From Actinoplanes lobatus (GTDB lineage Bacteria > Actinomycetota > Actinomycetes > Mycobacteriales > Micromonosporaceae), in assembly GCF_014205215.1 (NCBI RefSeq), contig NZ_JACHNC010000001.1, positions 1,121,001-1,185,000 of the forward strand: DNA of 64,000 nucleotides, read 5' to 3'. The notes beneath the pieces are model-generated. The model saw only the letters and a list, made by a program, of their open reading frames with translations. It ran no database searches and was not told the DNA's origin. Both the position numbers and the translations under genes were made by a program. This document shows, in pieces, positions 52,657 through 64,000 of this stretch (the stretch's first letter is position 1; each line of letters starts with the position of its first letter).

Positions 52657-53784
52657 TCAACTCTCGCGGGCCACGTATTCCGGATGATCAAGGAGGAAGG
52701 CGCCGATCCGGTCCTCCTGAACCGCCTTGAAGAACTCCTCGCTGGACGGGTCCAGCTGCTCTCCGAGGTACTTCCCGTTGGAGTAGAGGCCGCCACCGGG
52801 GAGCTTGACCAGCGTCATGTCGTCGGTGTCGATGCTCTGGAGGGCCAGACCCCAGTCGATGACGCTGTTGCCGCCGCCGTCGAAGGTGAGCGAGTCACCG
52901 GCCGCGTCCAGCACCTTGAGCAGCTTGGTGGGGTCGGTCACCACGTCCTTGCTCATCGCCTGCTCGGCCATCGCCTTGATGAACTGCTGCTGGTGCCGCT
53001 GACGGTCGTAGTCGCCGTTGGGCAGTCCGTACCGCTGGCGCACGTAGTCCAGCGCCTCCCACGCCTGGAGGTGGTAGGTGCCCTTCTCGTAGACCTTCCG
53101 CGGACCGGTGTACGGATGGTCGCAGCCACCGTTCTGGCAGCCCGCGCGCTTGGGCCGGGCCGTGCCGTCGGGCTGGAGGTGCTCGGACTCGACGGTCTGG
53201 TCGATCGTCATGGTGACGCCGCCCATCGCCTCGACGATCTTCTTGAAGCCGCCGAAGTTGATGATCGCGCCGGCGTCGAAGCTCCGGATCCCGGTGACGT
53301 CGCCGACCGTCTCGGCGAGCAGTTGGAAGCCCTGCCCCACGTCGTGCCCGCCGTTGCCGGTGGCGCTGCCGAACGACATCGCCGAATTGATCTTCGCGGT
53401 GGTGCCGTTGAAGCCGGTCTTGGAGAAGGCCGGGATCCGCACGTACAGGTCGCGGGGGATGGAGAAGAGGAACACCTGGTCCATCGTCGCCGGGATGTGC
53501 GCCACGATGATCGAGTCGGAGCGCGGGGCCTGCGTGTCGTCGCGCGGGTCGATGCCGGCGAGCAGGATGTCGAGCGGGCCCTCGATGTCGGCCGCTTTCC
53601 TGGTGGCGCCGGGCGCCGGGTCGCCGATCAGGGTGCCGGGCGCATCGATGCCGTTGGTGTATCTGGCGAGCAGGGCCTTGCCGGAGACCAGCACACCACC
53701 GCTCACGACCATCAGCATGCAGCCGGCCCCGGCACAGAGCCGGGCCCACAGCGGCGCACGCCGGCCCTGGAAAGACTTCGCCAC
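52657..53784 (-). CDS. LytR-CpsA-Psr (LCP) family cell-wall ligase
   Basis: The 375-residue product has an N-terminal membrane helix (about 12-35) and an extracytoplasmic LCP domain with DILLAGIDPRDDTQAPRSDS, FLFSIPRDLYVRIP, AMGGVTMTID and ALDYVRQRYGLPNGDYDRQRHQQQFI. LCP proteins attach arabinogalactan or teichoic-type polymers to peptidoglycan. The Asp and Arg residues that bind pyrophosphate lipid substrate are present. The GTG at 53784 has GGGA six bases upstream. Its position between atpD and atpC is odd; no ATP synthase role is known for the family. Confidence 0.9.
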   Translation of the reverse strand: MAKSFQGRRAPLWARLCAGAGCMLMVVSGGVLVSGKALLARYTNGIDAPGTLIGDPAPGATRKAADIEGPLDILLAGIDPRDDTQAPRSDSIIVAHIPATMDQVFLFSIPRDLYVRIPAFSKTGFNGTTAKINSAMSFGSATGNGGHDVGQGFQLLAETVGDVTGIRSFDAGAIINFGGFKKIVEAMGGVTMTIDQTVESEHLQPDGTARPKRAGCQNGGCDHPYTGPRKVYEKGTYHLQAWEALDYVRQRYGLPNGDYDRQRHQQQFIKAMAEQAMSKDVVTDPTKLLKVLDAAGDSLTFDGGGNSVIDWGLALQSIDTDDMTLVKLPGGGLYSNGKYLGEQLDPSSEEFFKAVQEDRIGAFLLDHPEYVARES

Positions 53785-53897
53785 AGGAATCCCAACTCTG
53801 CATCCCCGGCGTGGCCAGGGGATCAGCGAATGCGCGGCCCAGCATACCCGCGCGACCTGATGACGGCCGGGAACCGGGAATCCCCGGAAAGCGCGAA

Positions 53898-53927
53898 GGG
53901 CCGCGCCGGCATATGCCGGCGCGGCCC
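53898..53927 (-). terminator. Perfect 30-bp palindrome after atpD
   Basis: A perfect palindrome, 13-base GC stem with ATAT loop (GGGCCGCGCCGGC-ATAT and complement), starts 19 bases past the atpD stop. It should end or reduce transcription between atpD and the LCP-atpC-DUF2550 genes. Confidence 0.85.
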
Positions 53928-53945
53928 CACAGCGTGCGGGCTGGA

Positions 53946-56317
<2,372 letters not shown>

Positions 56318-56319
56318 GC

Positions 56320-57882
<1,563 letters not shown>

Positions 57883-57957
57883 CCTCTGCCTTCTCTGTCT
57901 AGCTCGGGACGTCACCGCCGCCGAGGGGGCTTCTCGATGGAAATCGAGGGGAAACGA

Positions 57958-58779
57958 CTATTTAGCGAACGCCTGCTTGGCCTGGTTCAGCTTGCGCAGG
58001 ACCGTGCCGTCGTAGAGGTCGGAGCCGACCCGGACGCTGACACCACCGAGAACCGACGGGTCCACGTCCACCTTCAGCGAAACCTCGCGGCCGTAGAGGG
58101 CGGACAACTTCGCGGTCATGGACTGCTCGTCGGCGTCGGTGAGCGGCTTGGCAACCGTCACGTACGCCACCTCGCGGTCCCGCTTCGCGGCGGTCACCTC
58201 GACGAGCCGGGTCAGCGAGGCCTGGAAGCCACGACCACCGAAGCCGGTCAGCGCCACCTCGGCGAGCCGGCCCGTGGCGCCGTGCACCTTGCCCTTGAGC
58301 AAGTCCTGCACCAGCTTAACCCGCGGTTCGACCGGCGCACTGGCGTCACTGAGTGTGACGGCCAGCTGGGAGTCGCCGGAGACGATCTGGCCGAACCGGA
58401 ACAGCTCGTCCTCGACGTCGGCCAGCTTGCCCTCGCGGTCCGCCGAGGCGAGCAGGGCGTCCACGCCCAGCCGCTCGGTGGCGTCGAGGAGCTCGGCCGG
58501 ACGGGAGAAACGGCCGGCCACCAGGGCGGCCACCGCGTTCACCGTGGTCTCCGAGACCTTGCCGGAGAGCAGCGACCGCAGCAGGTCGGCACGGTCGGAA
58601 CCGGGCCGGGACGGGTCGGTCAGCGCCCGGCGCAGCCGGGGCTGGGCCCGCAGCAGGCCGGCCACCGACAGGATCTCGTCGGCAACCGTCGCCAGCTGCG
58701 GGGCCGTCGCCGCTGTCGTGCTCGCGGCGAGCTGGTCCGACGCCTCGCCGTAGGCCTCGCGGCTTACGCTCGACGCCAT
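57958..58779 (-). CDS. atpH: ATP synthase delta subunit
   Basis: The 273-residue product is the stalk subunit joining F1 to the b subunits. The family delta domain covers about residues 100-273 and ends VSVRVGSDLYDGTVLRKLNQ. About 90 extra N-terminal residues make it longer than E. coli delta (177), a normal actinobacterial feature. It overlaps atpF by one base. Confidence 0.95.
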   Translation of the reverse strand: MASSVSREAYGEASDQLAASTTAATAPQLATVADEILSVAGLLRAQPRLRRALTDPSRPGSDRADLLRSLLSGKVSETTVNAVAALVAGRFSRPAELLDATERLGVDALLASADREGKLADVEDELFRFGQIVSGDSQLAVTLSDASAPVEPRVKLVQDLLKGKVHGATGRLAEVALTGFGGRGFQASLTRLVEVTAAKRDREVAYVTVAKPLTDADEQSMTAKLSALYGREVSLKVDVDPSVLGGVSVRVGSDLYDGTVLRKLNQAKQAFAK

Positions 58780-59315
58780 CAGCGCTGTCCCGCCGTGTCG
58801 AGGTCGGCGATGAACCGCTCGACAGTGCCACGGGTGCGCGCCTCATCGGCGAGAGCCTCACCGACGATCTTGCTGGCCAGGTCGACCGCGAGCGTGCCGA
58901 CCTCGGACCGGAGCTCCCGGACGATGGCCTCGCGCTGGGCGGTGAGCTGCTCGTTGCCGGCCGCGATGATGCGGTCCGACTCCTCGCGAGCCTTGGTCAG
59001 CACATCCTGCCGGATGCCCTCGGCGTCGGCCCGGGCCTCGTCGCGGATGCGAGCGGCCTCGGTCCGCGCCTCGGAAAGCTGCGCCTTGTACTGCTCGAGC
59101 AGCTGATTTGCCTCGGCCTGCGCGGTCTCGGCACGCTTGATGCCGCCCTCGATCGCGTCGACGCGAGCCTTGAACGTCTTCTCCATCTGCGGGAAGACGA
59201 ACTTCATCAGCACGAAGCAGAGCACCGCGAACGCGACGGCGCCGACCACCATCTCCTGCCAGACAGGGACGATCGGGCTGTGCTCGGTACCCTCGGCGAG
59301 AATCACTTCGATCAT
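58779..59315 (-). CDS. atpF: ATP synthase b subunit
   Basis: The 178-residue product has one membrane helix (about 21-42: EMVVGAVAFAVLCFVLMKFVF) and a long charged coiled coil that forms the peripheral stalk. It starts 26 bases after atpE and overlaps atpH by one base. Unlike mycobacteria, where b and delta are fused in one protein, they are separate here. Confidence 0.96.
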   Translation of the reverse strand: MIEVILAEGTEHSPIVPVWQEMVVGAVAFAVLCFVLMKFVFPQMEKTFKARVDAIEGGIKRAETAQAEANQLLEQYKAQLSEARTEAARIRDEARADAEGIRQDVLTKAREESDRIIAAGNEQLTAQREAIVRELRSEVGTLAVDLASKIVGEALADEARTRGTVERFIADLDTAGQR

Positions 59316-59341
59316 GGGAACCTCCTAGTCGAGGTCGAAGA

Positions 59342-59572
59342 TCAGTTGCCGGCCCAGATGAAGCCGAACGCGATGCCCAGCAGGGCGAGGGCCTCGATGA
59401 CGGCGAAGCCGATCCAGACGTACGGCAGGGTCAGGCGGGACGACTCGGGCTGACGGGCGGTCGACTGGATGTAAGCCGAGAAGACCAGACCAACACCGAT
59501 GCCGGGGCCGATCGCAGCGAGACCGTAACCGATGGCGGCGGTGCTGCCCTCAACGGCGGCGACAAGGTCCAT
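59342..59572 (-). CDS. atpE: ATP synthase c subunit
   Basis: The 76-residue proteolipid has two membrane helices and a polar loop ARQPESSRLTL. The glycine-rich first helix includes GYGLAAIGPGIGVGLVFSAY. The proton-carrying acidic residue is Glu60 in FAVIEALALLG, in the second helix, matching the diarylquinoline-binding Glu61 of mycobacteria in position. Located between atpB and atpF. Confidence 0.97.
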   Translation of the reverse strand: MDLVAAVEGSTAAIGYGLAAIGPGIGVGLVFSAYIQSTARQPESSRLTLPYVWIGFAVIEALALLGIAFGFIWAGN

Positions 59573-59645
59573 TGCTAATTCCTCCTGGTATCTCGCGTGA
59601 CTGTCACGCGGGACGACAACGGGGTGTTACTCGTTCGGTACTTGC

Positions 59646-60440
59646 TCAGTGCTCGTCGGCGAGCGCGCCCTGGACGTAGCTCGCGGTCAGCACCGTGAAG
59701 ACGTAGGCCTGGAGGCAGATCACCAGGAACTCGAGCATGGTCAGCGCGATGGTGAGGGCCCAGGAGAGCACCGAGACCGGCGCCAGCCAGCCGTTCGCGC
59801 TGATCATCGCGAAGCCGCCGAGCGTGAAGACGAGCAGCAGCATGTGACCGGCGAACATGTTGGCGAACAGACGGACGGCCAGCGAGAACGGCCGGACGAT
59901 GAAGTTCGAGAACAGCTCGATCGGGACCAGCAGCGGCAGGATGAACCACGGCGCCGGCGGGACCAGGGCGTGCTTGAAGTACTTGAAGAAGCCGTGGTGC
60001 CGGATGCCTACATAGATGAACATCACATAGCTGATCACCGCGAGAACCGCCGGGAAGGCAATGTGCGAGTTCGGCGACATCTGCACGAACGGCACGATGC
60101 CCCAGAAGTTGTTCAGGAGGATGAACATGAACAGCGTCGTGAGGTACGGCGCGAAGCGGATGCCGGCCGGGCCGATCATGTCGACCGCCACGTTGTTCCG
60201 CACGAAGCCGTAGATGCTCTCCGCGAGCCACTGCCCCTTTGTCGGGACGAGCTGCGGCTTCCGGTTCGCCGCCAGGAAGAAGACGATCAGAATGGCGACC
60301 GTGAGCCAGACCAGCAAAGTGATCTTGGTGAACCAGTAATTGTCGTGAGCGCCCCACGGCAGGATGCTGGGCAGGTAGAAGTCCTCGACGCTCGGCGGGA
60401 ACGGAACATCCGCTGCGAGGACGATCGACTGACCGGTCAC
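59646..60440 (-). CDS. atpB: ATP synthase a subunit
   Basis: The 264-residue integral protein has about six membrane helices. The proton half-channel Arg lies in FSLAVRLFANMFAGHMLLL near 200-218. Other family blocks are FAPYLTTLFMFILLNNFWGI and LVPTKGQWLAESIYGF. The GTG start at 60440 is used. It follows the AtpZ-like gene after 15 bases. Confidence 0.96.
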   Translation of the reverse strand: MTGQSIVLAADVPFPPSVEDFYLPSILPWGAHDNYWFTKITLLVWLTVAILIVFFLAANRKPQLVPTKGQWLAESIYGFVRNNVAVDMIGPAGIRFAPYLTTLFMFILLNNFWGIVPFVQMSPNSHIAFPAVLAVISYVMFIYVGIRHHGFFKYFKHALVPPAPWFILPLLVPIELFSNFIVRPFSLAVRLFANMFAGHMLLLVFTLGGFAMISANGWLAPVSVLSWALTIALTMLEFLVICLQAYVFTVLTASYVQGALADEH

Positions 60441-60455
60441 CGTAGCCCTTTCCTG

Positions 60456-60695
60456 TCAGGCGCCGAGACGGCGCACGATGAGGTACACACCACCGGCGAC
60501 GCCGAGAACCGCGCCGATTCCGGCGAAGATGCCCTCGGTTTCGAAGACGTAGTGGTCGACCAGCCAGCCGATCCCGCCCCACACGAGAATGCCCGCGATG
60601 AGGTAGGAGACCGCGGTCATGCCCACACCCGTGTCGGGAGGTGGGTCCGAACCGTTGTCACCGCGCGATTCGTGGGGAGGTTTCTGGCCGGTCAT
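60456..60695 (-). CDS. AtpZ/AtpI-family small membrane protein
   Basis: The 79-residue product has a charged N-terminus (MTGQKPPHESRGDNG) and two membrane helices (about 27-47 and 53-75) including GGIGWLVDHYVFETEGIFAGIGAVLG, the AtpZ/AtpI pattern. Such proteins help ATP synthase c-ring assembly or Mg/Ca uptake. ATG at 60695 is preferred to the longer frame, which has no family character. It leads directly into atpB. Confidence 0.85.
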   Translation of the reverse strand: MTGQKPPHESRGDNGSDPPPDTGVGMTAVSYLIAGILVWGGIGWLVDHYVFETEGIFAGIGAVLGVAGGVYLIVRRLGA

Positions 60696-60905
60696 GACGG
60701 CCCGAACGATATCAGCAGGAAACACGAAGCTAAGCGGGACCCCCCGCACAACCGCAGTTGTCCAGGCGTCAGGGGTCTCGCAACTGTCTGGACACGGTAC
60801 TCCTGTCGCGCCAAAACGGAACACGGCACGTGCTCCGGGGTCACCGGATCGTGGCGGCTTGACCGTTTCCCACCAACCTGACCAGGGACTATGCGGTGCT
60901 CTAGA

Positions 60906-61310
60906 TCACTTTCGCGAAGTCCGCCGGTACATCCACCAAGCCTGAACCCCGGTCCAGACCACGACCCCGGCGACGATCCCGTATCCGAGCGGAAGACGTC
61001 CCGGCCAATCGGACGTGACCCCGAATGCCAGGATTATCCCTAACAGGGTGTATTTCACCACATAGGTAAGCAGCCCGAGAGGCATCAGCAGAGCCGGCCG
61101 TACGGTGTCCGCCCACGCGATCACCAGCGTGGACATGCTGTAACTGACGGTCACGACCAGAACCCCGGCGGCCGCGCCCAGGGCGCCCTGCGGTCCGCCG
61201 TAGAGGAAACCGGCGGAGGCCGCGCAGAGCATCAGCGCCGCCGAGACCGCCGACAGGAACGGCAGGTGCTCCACCCGCCAGCGCGGATCCGCCGCCACCT
61301 GATTCACCAC
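60906..61310 (-). CDS. ATP synthase-associated membrane protein (AtpI-like)
   Basis: The 134-residue product has four membrane helices (about 17-37, 41-63, 73-97 and 103-125). It sits at the head of the ATP synthase genes, where mycobacteria have the conserved Rv1303-type membrane protein and other bacteria have atpI. An AtpI-like c-ring assembly role is therefore likely but not shown. The GTG start has GGGAGG just upstream. About 210 bases separate it from the AtpZ-like gene, with no clear signal recognised. Confidence 0.75.
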   Translation of the reverse strand: MVNQVAADPRWRVEHLPFLSAVSAALMLCAASAGFLYGGPQGALGAAAGVLVVTVSYSMSTLVIAWADTVRPALLMPLGLLTYVVKYTLLGIILAFGVTSDWPGRLPLGYGIVAGVVVWTGVQAWWMYRRTSRK

Positions 61311-61424
61311 GACCTCCCTCGGCGCCCGCTCACCGAATTCCGGCTCGATGGGCGGCGCGCCACGCTACCACCCACGTCACCTATCCGCCCCAAAACGCCC
61401 GTTCAGGGGACCGTTCCGGAATTC

Positions 61425-62726
61425 TCACCGGGAATTCGCCAGCAATTCGGCGTCGAGTGGATAGGGCGGAAAAGCGCCGACGATTTCCTGGACCTCGGCC
61501 GCCACCTCGCGCAGCGCCGCCGCGCCGGCCCCGGTGTCCGGGTCGATGGTCACCGCCCGGCCGATCAGACCGGCGATCCGCCGCATCTCGCCCTCCCGCA
61601 TCCCCTGCGAGGTGACGCTCGGCGTCCCGATCCGGACACCGGAGGCCACGGCGGGACGCTCCGGGTCGTACGGAACCGCGTTCTTGTTGAGCGCGATGCC
61701 CGCACGGGCGCAACGCGCCTCGGCCTCCCGGCCGGTCACGCCCAGATCGCGCAGGTCCAGCACGGCCAGGTGGGTGTCGGTGCCACCGGTGACCGGGCGC
61801 ATCCCCTCGGCGGCGAGCCCGGCGCACAGTGCCCGCGCGTTGCGGACGGTCTGGTTCGCGTACCCCCGGAAGTCGGGGGTGCCCGCCTCGCGGAAGGCGA
61901 CCGCCTTGGCCGCCACGGCGTGCATCATCGGGCCGCCCTGCGCGAACGGGAAGACCGCCTTGTCGATCCGCTGGGCCAGCTCGGCCCGGCACAGGATCAT
62001 GCCGCCGCGTGGCCCGCGCAGCGCCTTGTGGGTGGTGCCGGTGATCACGTCGGCGAACGGCACCGGCGAGGGCACCGCCCGCCCGGCCACCAGGCCGATG
62101 AAGTGCGCCGCGTCGACCAGCAGGTACGCGCCCACCTGGTCGGCGATCTCCCGGAACCGGGCGAAGTCGATCAGGCGGGGGTAGCTGGTGGCGCCGCAGA
62201 TGATCAGCTTGGGCCGGTGCGCGAGGGCCAGGTCGCGGACCTCGTCGTAGTCGATCTCCTCGGTCTCCGGCGTCACCCGGTACGCGATCGGGTGGAACCA
62301 CTTGCCGGAGAAGCTGGCCTTGCTGCCGTGGGTGAGATGCCCACCGTGCGGCAGCCCCATGGCCAGGACCACGTCGCCCGGCTCGGCCAGCGCCGCGTAG
62401 GCCGCCAGGTTCGCCGACGTGCCGGAGTGCGGCTGGACGTTGGCGTGCTCGGCCACGAACAGGTCCAGGGCCCGCTCCACGGCGAGCCGCTCGGCCCGGT
62501 CCACCTGCCCGCAGCCGCCGTAGTAGCGCTCCCCGGGGTAGCCCTCGGCGTACTTGTTGGCGAGTGTGGAACCGAGTGCCGCGAGCACCGCCGGTGAGGT
62601 GAAGCTCTCGCTCGCGATCAGCTGGAGCGTGTCCCGCTGGCGGGCCACCTCTTCGACGAGCACGTCGGCGATCTCCGGATCCTCGCGTTCCAGCGCTGCG
62701 AAGTCCGGCCCCCAGAAGGTGCTCAC
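61425..62726 (-). CDS. glyA: Serine hydroxymethyltransferase
   Basis: The 433-residue PLP enzyme converts serine and tetrahydrofolate to glycine and methylene-tetrahydrofolate. It has ANKYAEGYPGERYYGGC near 48-64, NVQPHSGTSANLAAY near 95-109 and the PLP lysine in VITGTTHKALRGPRGG near 222-237. The GTG at 62726, preceded by GGGAGGCCAG, gives the family N-terminus; the longer frame is rejected. Divergent from the NAD-binding protein gene. It may be one of two glyA genes, as is common in actinobacteria. Confidence 0.95.
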   Translation of the reverse strand: MSTFWGPDFAALEREDPEIADVLVEEVARQRDTLQLIASESFTSPAVLAALGSTLANKYAEGYPGERYYGGCGQVDRAERLAVERALDLFVAEHANVQPHSGTSANLAAYAALAEPGDVVLAMGLPHGGHLTHGSKASFSGKWFHPIAYRVTPETEEIDYDEVRDLALAHRPKLIICGATSYPRLIDFARFREIADQVGAYLLVDAAHFIGLVAGRAVPSPVPFADVITGTTHKALRGPRGGMILCRAELAQRIDKAVFPFAQGGPMMHAVAAKAVAFREAGTPDFRGYANQTVRNARALCAGLAAEGMRPVTGGTDTHLAVLDLRDLGVTGREAEARCARAGIALNKNAVPYDPERPAVASGVRIGTPSVTSQGMREGEMRRIAGLIGRAVTIDPDTGAGAAALREVAAEVQEIVGAFPPYPLDAELLANSR

Positions 62727-62807
62727 CCTGGCCTCCCGAGCTCGAGGAGCCTGCCGGTCCCGAGCATATTGCTTCGGAGGGTCACTTTGTGGGCACACTC
62801 AGCAGTC

Positions 62808-64000
62808 ATGTTGTGCTTGGTCACCGGAGCCACCGGATACATCGGCGGGCGGCTCGCTCCCCGGCTGCTCGACGCCGGGTACGACGTCCGCTGTCTCGCC
62901 CGCGGCGCCGGCCGTCTCCGGGACGTGCCGTGGGCCGGTCGGGTAGAGGTCGCCGAGGCCGACCTGTCCGACCCGGCCACCCTGCCGGCCGCGTTCGAGG
63001 GCGTCGACGTGGCCTACTTCCTGGTCCACTCGCTCGGGCGCAAGGACTTCGAGCGGCTCGACCGGGAGGCGGCCGGCAACTTCGCGGCGGCGGCGCGGGC
63101 GGCGGGCGTACGCCGGATCGTCTATCTCGGCGGCCCGGAGCCGCCGGCACATGAGCGACCCTCCGCTCACCTGCGTTCCCGGGCCGAGGTGGCCCGCATC
63201 CTGCTGGACAGCGGGGTGCCGACCGTGGTGCTGCGGGCGCCGGTGATCATCGGCTCCGGGTCGGCGTCCTTCGAGATGCTGCGCCATCTCACCGAACGGC
63301 TTCCGGCGATGGTCACGCCCCGGTGGGTGAGCAACCGGATCCAGCCCATCGCGGTACGGGACGTGCTGCGCTACCTGATCGGCGCGGCGGCCCTCCCGCC
63401 GGAGGTCAGCCGCGGCTTCGACATCGGCGGCGCCGACGTGCTCACCTACGCCGAGATGATGCAGCGGTACGCCCGGGTGGCCGGGCTCCCCCGCCGGGTC
63501 ATCCTGCCCACCCGGGTGCTCAGCCCGTGGCTGTCCGCCCACTGGGTCGGCCTGATCACGCCGGTCCCGAACGCCATCGCCCGCCCGCTGGTGGCCAGCC
63601 TCGTCCACGAGGCGGTGGCCCGCGAGAACGACCTGGCCGCCCTGCTGCCGGGCCCCGAGCCGATGGGCTTCGACGAGGCGGTGCGCCGGGCCCTCGGCAA
63701 GATCCGCGACGCCGATGTGGAGACCCGCTGGTCCAGCGCCGCCGGCCGGGACGCCGCCGCCGAGCCGCTGCCCACCGACCCGGAGTGGTCCGGCGGCACC
63801 GTCTACGTCGACGAGCGGTCCCGCCCGGTGGACGCACCACCCGACCGGTTGTGGCGGGTCATCGAGGGCGTCGGCGGCGAGAACGGCTGGTACTCGTTCC
63901 CGCTGGCCTGGTCGGTGCGCGGCTGGCTGGACCGGCTGGCCGGCGGCGTCGGGCTGCGGCGCGGCCGGCGCGACCGGCACCGGCTCCGGGTCGGCGAGGC
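62808..64000 (+). CDS. NAD(P)-binding SDR protein with DUF2867 region, 3' end missing
   Basis: At least 397 residues; the frame runs off the right edge with no stop. The start MLCLVTGATGYIGGRLAPRLL is an extended SDR / NmrA-like NAD(P)-binding motif; LRAPVIIGSGSASFEML and ISxRIQPIAVRDVLRYL-like sequence follow. From about residue 325 the sequence changes to a DUF2867-type region (GGTVYVDERSRPVDAPPDRLW). Proteins of this layout are common in actinobacteria with unknown role. No clear ribosome binding site precedes the ATG. Confidence 0.85.
   Translation, partial: MLCLVTGATGYIGGRLAPRLLDAGYDVRCLARGAGRLRDVPWAGRVEVAEADLSDPATLPAAFEGVDVAYFLVHSLGRKDFERLDREAAGNFAAAARAAGVRRIVYLGGPEPPAHERPSAHLRSRAEVARILLDSGVPTVVLRAPVIIGSGSASFEMLRHLTERLPAMVTPRWVSNRIQPIAVRDVLRYLIGAAALPPEVSRGFDIGGADVLTYAEMMQRYARVAGLPRRVILPTRVLSPWLSAHWVGLITPVPNAIARPLVASLVHEAVARENDLAALLPGPEPMGFDEAVRRALGKIRDADVETRWSSAAGRDAAAEPLPTDPEWSGGTVYVDERSRPVDAPPDRLWRVIEGVGGENGWYSFPLAWSVRGWLDRLAGGVGLRRGRRDRHRLRVGE

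Overview
The window is about 64 kb of very GC-rich actinomycete chromosome with dense genes, many GTG starts and 1-4 base stop/start overlaps. The best guess is a Micromonosporaceae member such as Actinoplanes. Support comes from Scy/FilP-like polar coiled-coil genes next to a methylmalonyl-CoA epimerase gene, NucS-type mismatch repair, a chemoreceptor locus (motile cells), and an atp - DUF2550 - cobalamin adenosyltransferase - murA order like that of other actinobacteria. This placement is inference. No rRNA, tRNA, CRISPR array, insertion sequence or prophage was recognised.

Layout. 1-2.5 kb: start of a cysteine desulfurase gene, a repeat-rich gap, then etfA and etfB. 2.7-12 kb: small membrane proteins, an Hsp70-like membrane protein, an enoyl-CoA hydratase, a PAS protein coupled to a chemoreceptor signalling protein, ribokinase, an ABC ATPase and a ROK regulator. 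The ROK gene is divergent from a GH3 beta-N-acetylhexosaminidase. 13.8-24.2 kb: giant NAD-glutamate dehydrogenase, a lipoprotein-type penicillin-binding protein, an arginase-fold protein with a 430-residue disordered tail, and a thioredoxin-TPR protein. 24.3-30.5 kb: acyl-CoA and propionyl-CoA metabolism (mutase large subunit, MeaB GTPase, thiolase, epimerase), interrupted by a PadR/FAD-monooxygenase pair. 30.8-33.7 kb: two DivIVA-like coiled-coil proteins. 33.7-40.3 kb: AI-2E-type permease, hydrolase, aldehyde dehydrogenase, ABC exporter and nucS. 40.4-45.7 kb: an uncharacterised membrane / FtsK-like ATPase / coiled-coil membrane operon. 45.7-47.1 kb: a 1.4 kb non-coding repeat island. 47-52 kb: 3-hydroxybutyryl-CoA dehydrogenase, murA, cobalamin adenosyltransferase, PhzF and DUF2550. 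52.3-61.3 kb: the F1Fo ATP synthase genes. 61.4-64 kb: glyA and the start of an NAD-binding protein gene.

How the genes fit together. Etf, enoyl-CoA hydratase, thiolase, hydroxyacyl-CoA dehydrogenase, mutase, MeaB, epimerase and adenosyltransferase make a spread-out fatty acid / propionyl-CoA / B12 set that would feed electrons to respiration, with ATP synthase beside it. PBP, MurA, LCP and NagZ serve wall synthesis and recycling, and the Scy/FilP-like pair probably organises the growing pole.

Most notable: (1) a dispersed intergenic repeat family with five copies here, four of them downstream of gene ends in the sense orientation; (2) the 45.7-47.0 kb island, with 107-bp inverted ends, two opposed arrays of 70/71-bp repeats and a hairpin between them; (3) the neighbouring three-module FtsK-like ATPase operon; (4) an LCP gene and a perfect 30-bp palindrome separating atpC from the rest of the ATP synthase genes; (5) MurA with Asp in place of the catalytic Cys; (6) a chemoreceptor split into PAS and signalling proteins.
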